From: UBA1941 sp046329575
GTDB lineage: Bacteria > Bacteroidota > Bacteroidia > Chitinophagales > LD1
Length of the DNA: 64,000 bases
Reading direction: 5' to 3'
NCBI GenBank assembly: GCA_046329575.1
Contig: JAXLUJ010000006.1
Coordinates: 124,001-188,000 of the forward strand
The position numbers were made by a program, and so were the translations under genes. The notes under the pieces are model-generated. The model ran no database searches. It was not told the DNA's origin and saw only the letters and a program-made list of their open reading frames with translations. Below, piece after piece: positions 62,208-64,000 of the stretch (positions within the stretch are counted from its first letter, which is position 1; the number at the start of each line of letters is the position of its first letter).

Positions 62208-63257
62208 GTGGAAAAACGGACCGACATACGAAAACTGAATCGCGATCAATTAGCGGCGGCCTTTAAGGAACTGAACGAGCCAGCCTTCCGCGCCAGGCAA
62301 GTGTACGACTGGCTTTGGAACAAATCGGCGCGCAGTTTCGATGAAATGACCAATCTGTCGAAATCGTTACGCGAAAAGCTGCAACAGCAATTTGATTTTT
62401 ATGCGGTTGAAGAAAGTATTCTTCAGAAAAGCAAGGATGGCACGCTGAAGCTAGGCATGAAATTAAGCGACCACCGATTGGTGGAAGGTGTGATGATTCC
62501 CGATGAAGACCGGAACACCGCCTGCGTTTCGTCGCAGGTAGGTTGTTCGCTGAGCTGCACCTTTTGCGCCACCGGCTTTTTGAAACGCGAACGCAATCTC
62601 GATTTTGGTGAAATTTACGATCAGGTGGTTTTGCTCAACAACCGAGCAAAAGAAACCACAGGCCGCGGCCTTACCAATATTGTGTATATGGGCATGGGCG
62701 AGCCTTTGCTGAATTACGACAATGTGATGCAAAGTATCAAACTGATTACGTCACCGGAAGGTTTGGGAATGGCGCAGAAACGGATTACGGTTTCTACTTC
62801 GGGCATTTCCAGAGGTATTCGCCGCTTAGCCGATGAAGACATGAACTTTAATTTGGCACTGTCGTTACACGCGGCTACCAACGAGAAACGCAATGAGATT
62901 ATGGACATCAACCGCAGCAATCCGCTGGAAGAAGTGATGGAAGCGCTGCTGTACTTTAATGAAAAGACCGGCAACAAAATCACGTTTGAATATATTTTGT
63001 TCGACCGGTTCAATGACCGTATTGATGATGCGGAGCATTTGGTGAAGCTGGTGAAAAAAGTACCGGCCTTTGTAAATCTTATTGAATACAACAATGTAGA
63101 AGGGGTTACGCTGAAACGCGCCAAACCTGAGCGGCGCGATGCCTTTTTAAGGCATTTGCACCTCAATGGCATTAGCGCTGCGGTGCGCCGAAGCCGCGGC
63201 AAAGACATTGATGCTGCATGTGGGCAGTTAGCGAATAAAGCCGGAGAAAAGAACTGA
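62208..63257 (+). CDS. rlmN: 23S rRNA (adenine2503-C2)/tRNA methyltransferase, radical SAM
   Basis: 349 residues from GTG 62208; the TTG 21 bases earlier lies in the preceding terminator and would extend it by seven residues. Radical SAM cluster cysteines are Cys113, Cys117 and Cys120 (GCSLSCTFC), with GMGEPLLNYDNV, TVSTSGI and SLHAATNEKRNEIMDINR. Two further conserved cysteines of RlmN are represented near the C-terminus (AACG). It methylates A2503 of 23S rRNA and A37 of some tRNAs. Monocistronic. Confidence 0.96.
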   Translation: MEKRTDIRKLNRDQLAAAFKELNEPAFRARQVYDWLWNKSARSFDEMTNLSKSLREKLQQQFDFYAVEESILQKSKDGTLKLGMKLSDHRLVEGVMIPDEDRNTACVSSQVGCSLSCTFCATGFLKRERNLDFGEIYDQVVLLNNRAKETTGRGLTNIVYMGMGEPLLNYDNVMQSIKLITSPEGLGMAQKRITVSTSGISRGIRRLADEDMNFNLALSLHAATNEKRNEIMDINRSNPLEEVMEALLYFNEKTGNKITFEYILFDRFNDRIDDAEHLVKLVKKVPAFVNLIEYNNVEGVTLKRAKPERRDAFLRHLHLNGISAAVRRSRGKDIDAACGQLANKAGEKN

Positions 63258-63277
63258 AAGTTGAAAGTTTATAGCTG

Positions 63278-63420
63278 AGTTGCGTGAGCGGGCGCAGTGA
63301 AAAGCCCGCAAGCGAGCGAGGAACGAGCGAGTGCGGACTTGTAACGAAGCACGCGACCCCGGGCAATTACTTTTAATTTGAATATTAGTTACGGCCAAAA
63401 GCCCGGGGGCACGCCATAAA
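63278..63420. repeat. GC-rich interspersed repeat, copy B
   Basis: GAGCGGGCGCAGTGAAAAGC, then CCCGCAAGCGAGCGAGGAAC and GAGCGAGTGCGG, then CACGCGACCCCGGGCAATTAC and a CCCGGGGGCACGCC end. Shares the GAGCGAGGAACGAGCGAG and CCCCGG blocks with copies A and C. A GAAAGTT heptamer pair precedes it. Confidence 0.65.
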
Positions 63421-63458
63421 AAATAAATTTCGCAAAATTGCTTTTAGAATAAGGCGGT

Positions 63459-64000
63459 TCACTTCTTTTCGATTTTCTTCTTAATCTTTAACCGAAGTTC
63501 ATCGTATTCTTCGTTATAGCGTTCGCTGCGCAGATACAGATAAAAAGAAAAAATGGAAAGTCCGTTGAACAAATGCCATAAACTGTGCGGACTGATCCAG
63601 GCATTGGGATCGCACATCAGTTTTTTGATGTCGAATTCGAAGAAAATACCGGCCAACAGAATACAACAAATGGTAGCCATCAGGTAATCTTTATTGGTTT
63701 GGCCCGGGTCGCGGCGTTCCAGATAGAATCCGAAGCCGATAATAAAGAAGATGATGCCGGCCACAATCAGATGTACCTGATGCATGGGAATTACAAAGGT
63801 GAGCAATATGTAGAGCGAACCAAATACGGAAATCATGATAATGCGTTCGTTCCAGTGTTTTACATTGGTAGGTTTACCCCGAAGCACCAGGGTAAGGCGA
63901 TGGGTGAGGTACATTAACGGAAATAGCGTGATGCTGTACACTGCCGAAAAATCCATTTTAGAAGCCGAGAGCGCCAGTGAGGAATGAAAGAACGAACTGC
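63459..64000 (-). CDS. Ceramidase-like (CREST superfamily) integral membrane protein, N-terminus beyond window
   Basis: At least 180 residues; the frame stays open to the right edge, so the N-terminus is missing (ATG 63956 may be internal). Membrane helices are near 63925, 63850, 63780, 63720, 63650 and 63560. Just upstream of that ATG the frame reads FFHSSLALS and then DFSAVYS, matching the S-x-x-x-H and D of alkaline ceramidase/PAQR/Per1 hydrolases; the C-terminal PHSLWHLFNGLS supplies the two further His. These residues bind zinc in the superfamily. It would cleave or sense an amide lipid, such as ceramide, in the membrane; Bacteroidota do make sphingolipids. The assignment is by motif only. 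Confidence 0.65.
   Translation of the reverse strand, partial: SSFFHSSLALSASKMDFSAVYSITLFPLMYLTHRLTLVLRGKPTNVKHWNERIIMISVFGSLYILLTFVIPMHQVHLIVAGIIFFIIGFGFYLERRDPGQTNKDYLMATICCILLAGIFFEFDIKKLMCDPNAWISPHSLWHLFNGLSIFSFYLYLRSERYNEEYDELRLKIKKKIEKK

Overview
The window looks like a chromosomal segment of a Bacteroidota bacterium, probably a free-living Sphingobacteriia/Chitinophagia- or Flavobacteriia-like lineage. Several things point there. Many secreted proteins end in type IX secretion (T9SS) sorting domains, of type A (three genes and one remnant) and type B. There are GldL-like and GldM-like pieces, and DUF5606 and DUF1573 proteins. Upstream regions often carry the Bacteroidota -7 promoter element TAnnTTTG and lack Shine-Dalgarno sequences. 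The intergenic regions hold degenerate short-period repeats.

Layout. 1-4.2 kb: the 3' part of a collagen-like (Gly-X-Y) surface or tail-fibre-like gene with a broken reading frame in its 63-nt repeats. 4.5-11.7 kb: housekeeping genes (glyA, TPR protein, enoyl-CoA hydratase, stand-alone B12-binding domain, acidic protein, gltX, polysaccharide deacetylase, tatD). 11.7-15.3 kb: a cyanophycin locus, cphA overlapping cphB. 15.4-18.5 kb: response regulator, tRNA-Leu(CAA), fused DAHP synthase-chorismate mutase, M42 aminopeptidase. 18.9-22.4 kb: SRPBCC lipoprotein, an unknown gene, and a T9SS type B secreted protein. 22.8-26.0 kb: dus and an oxidosqualene cyclase, apparently one transcription unit. 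26.3-35.3 kb: a complete type II-C CRISPR-Cas locus (array of 50 repeats plus one degenerate repeat, cas2, cas1, cas9, tracrRNA). 35.6-38.5 kb: LemA/DUF2207 membrane pair and a small GldL-like protein. 38.7-51.5 kb: secreted proteins including a 2233-residue Ig/LamG adhesin. 51.6-51.8 kb: tRNA-Pro(TGG) and tRNA-Ser(GCT). 51.9-57.3 kb: lipoprotein, cytochrome c'-like protein, alpha/beta hydrolase, DUF5606 and small helical proteins. 57.4-63.3 kb: uvrC-ligA pair, DUF1573 protein, rlmN. The right edge cuts a ceramidase-like (CREST) membrane protein.

The two strongest points are these. First, the CRISPR locus: every intact 47-nt repeat carries a perfect Bacteroidota promoter -7 box, so each spacer can have its own promoter. 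The tracrRNA sits divergently upstream of cas9 with a 20-nt perfect anti-repeat, and together with a strong terminator this shows the array is read opposite to the cas genes. Second, the triterpene cyclase is a true oxidosqualene cyclase with the three active-site residues associated with cycloartenol synthases (Tyr330, His445, Ile449), not a squalene-hopene cyclase, implying sterol-type chemistry in a Bacteroidota genome.

Caution: both long repetitive regions (the collagen gene and the CRISPR array) contain many one- to six-base indels while the single-copy genes are intact. This suggests that the consensus sequence is unreliable inside repeats, so exact spacer lengths and the collagen frame should be verified. 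No insertion sequences, integrases, rRNA genes or phage modules were seen.
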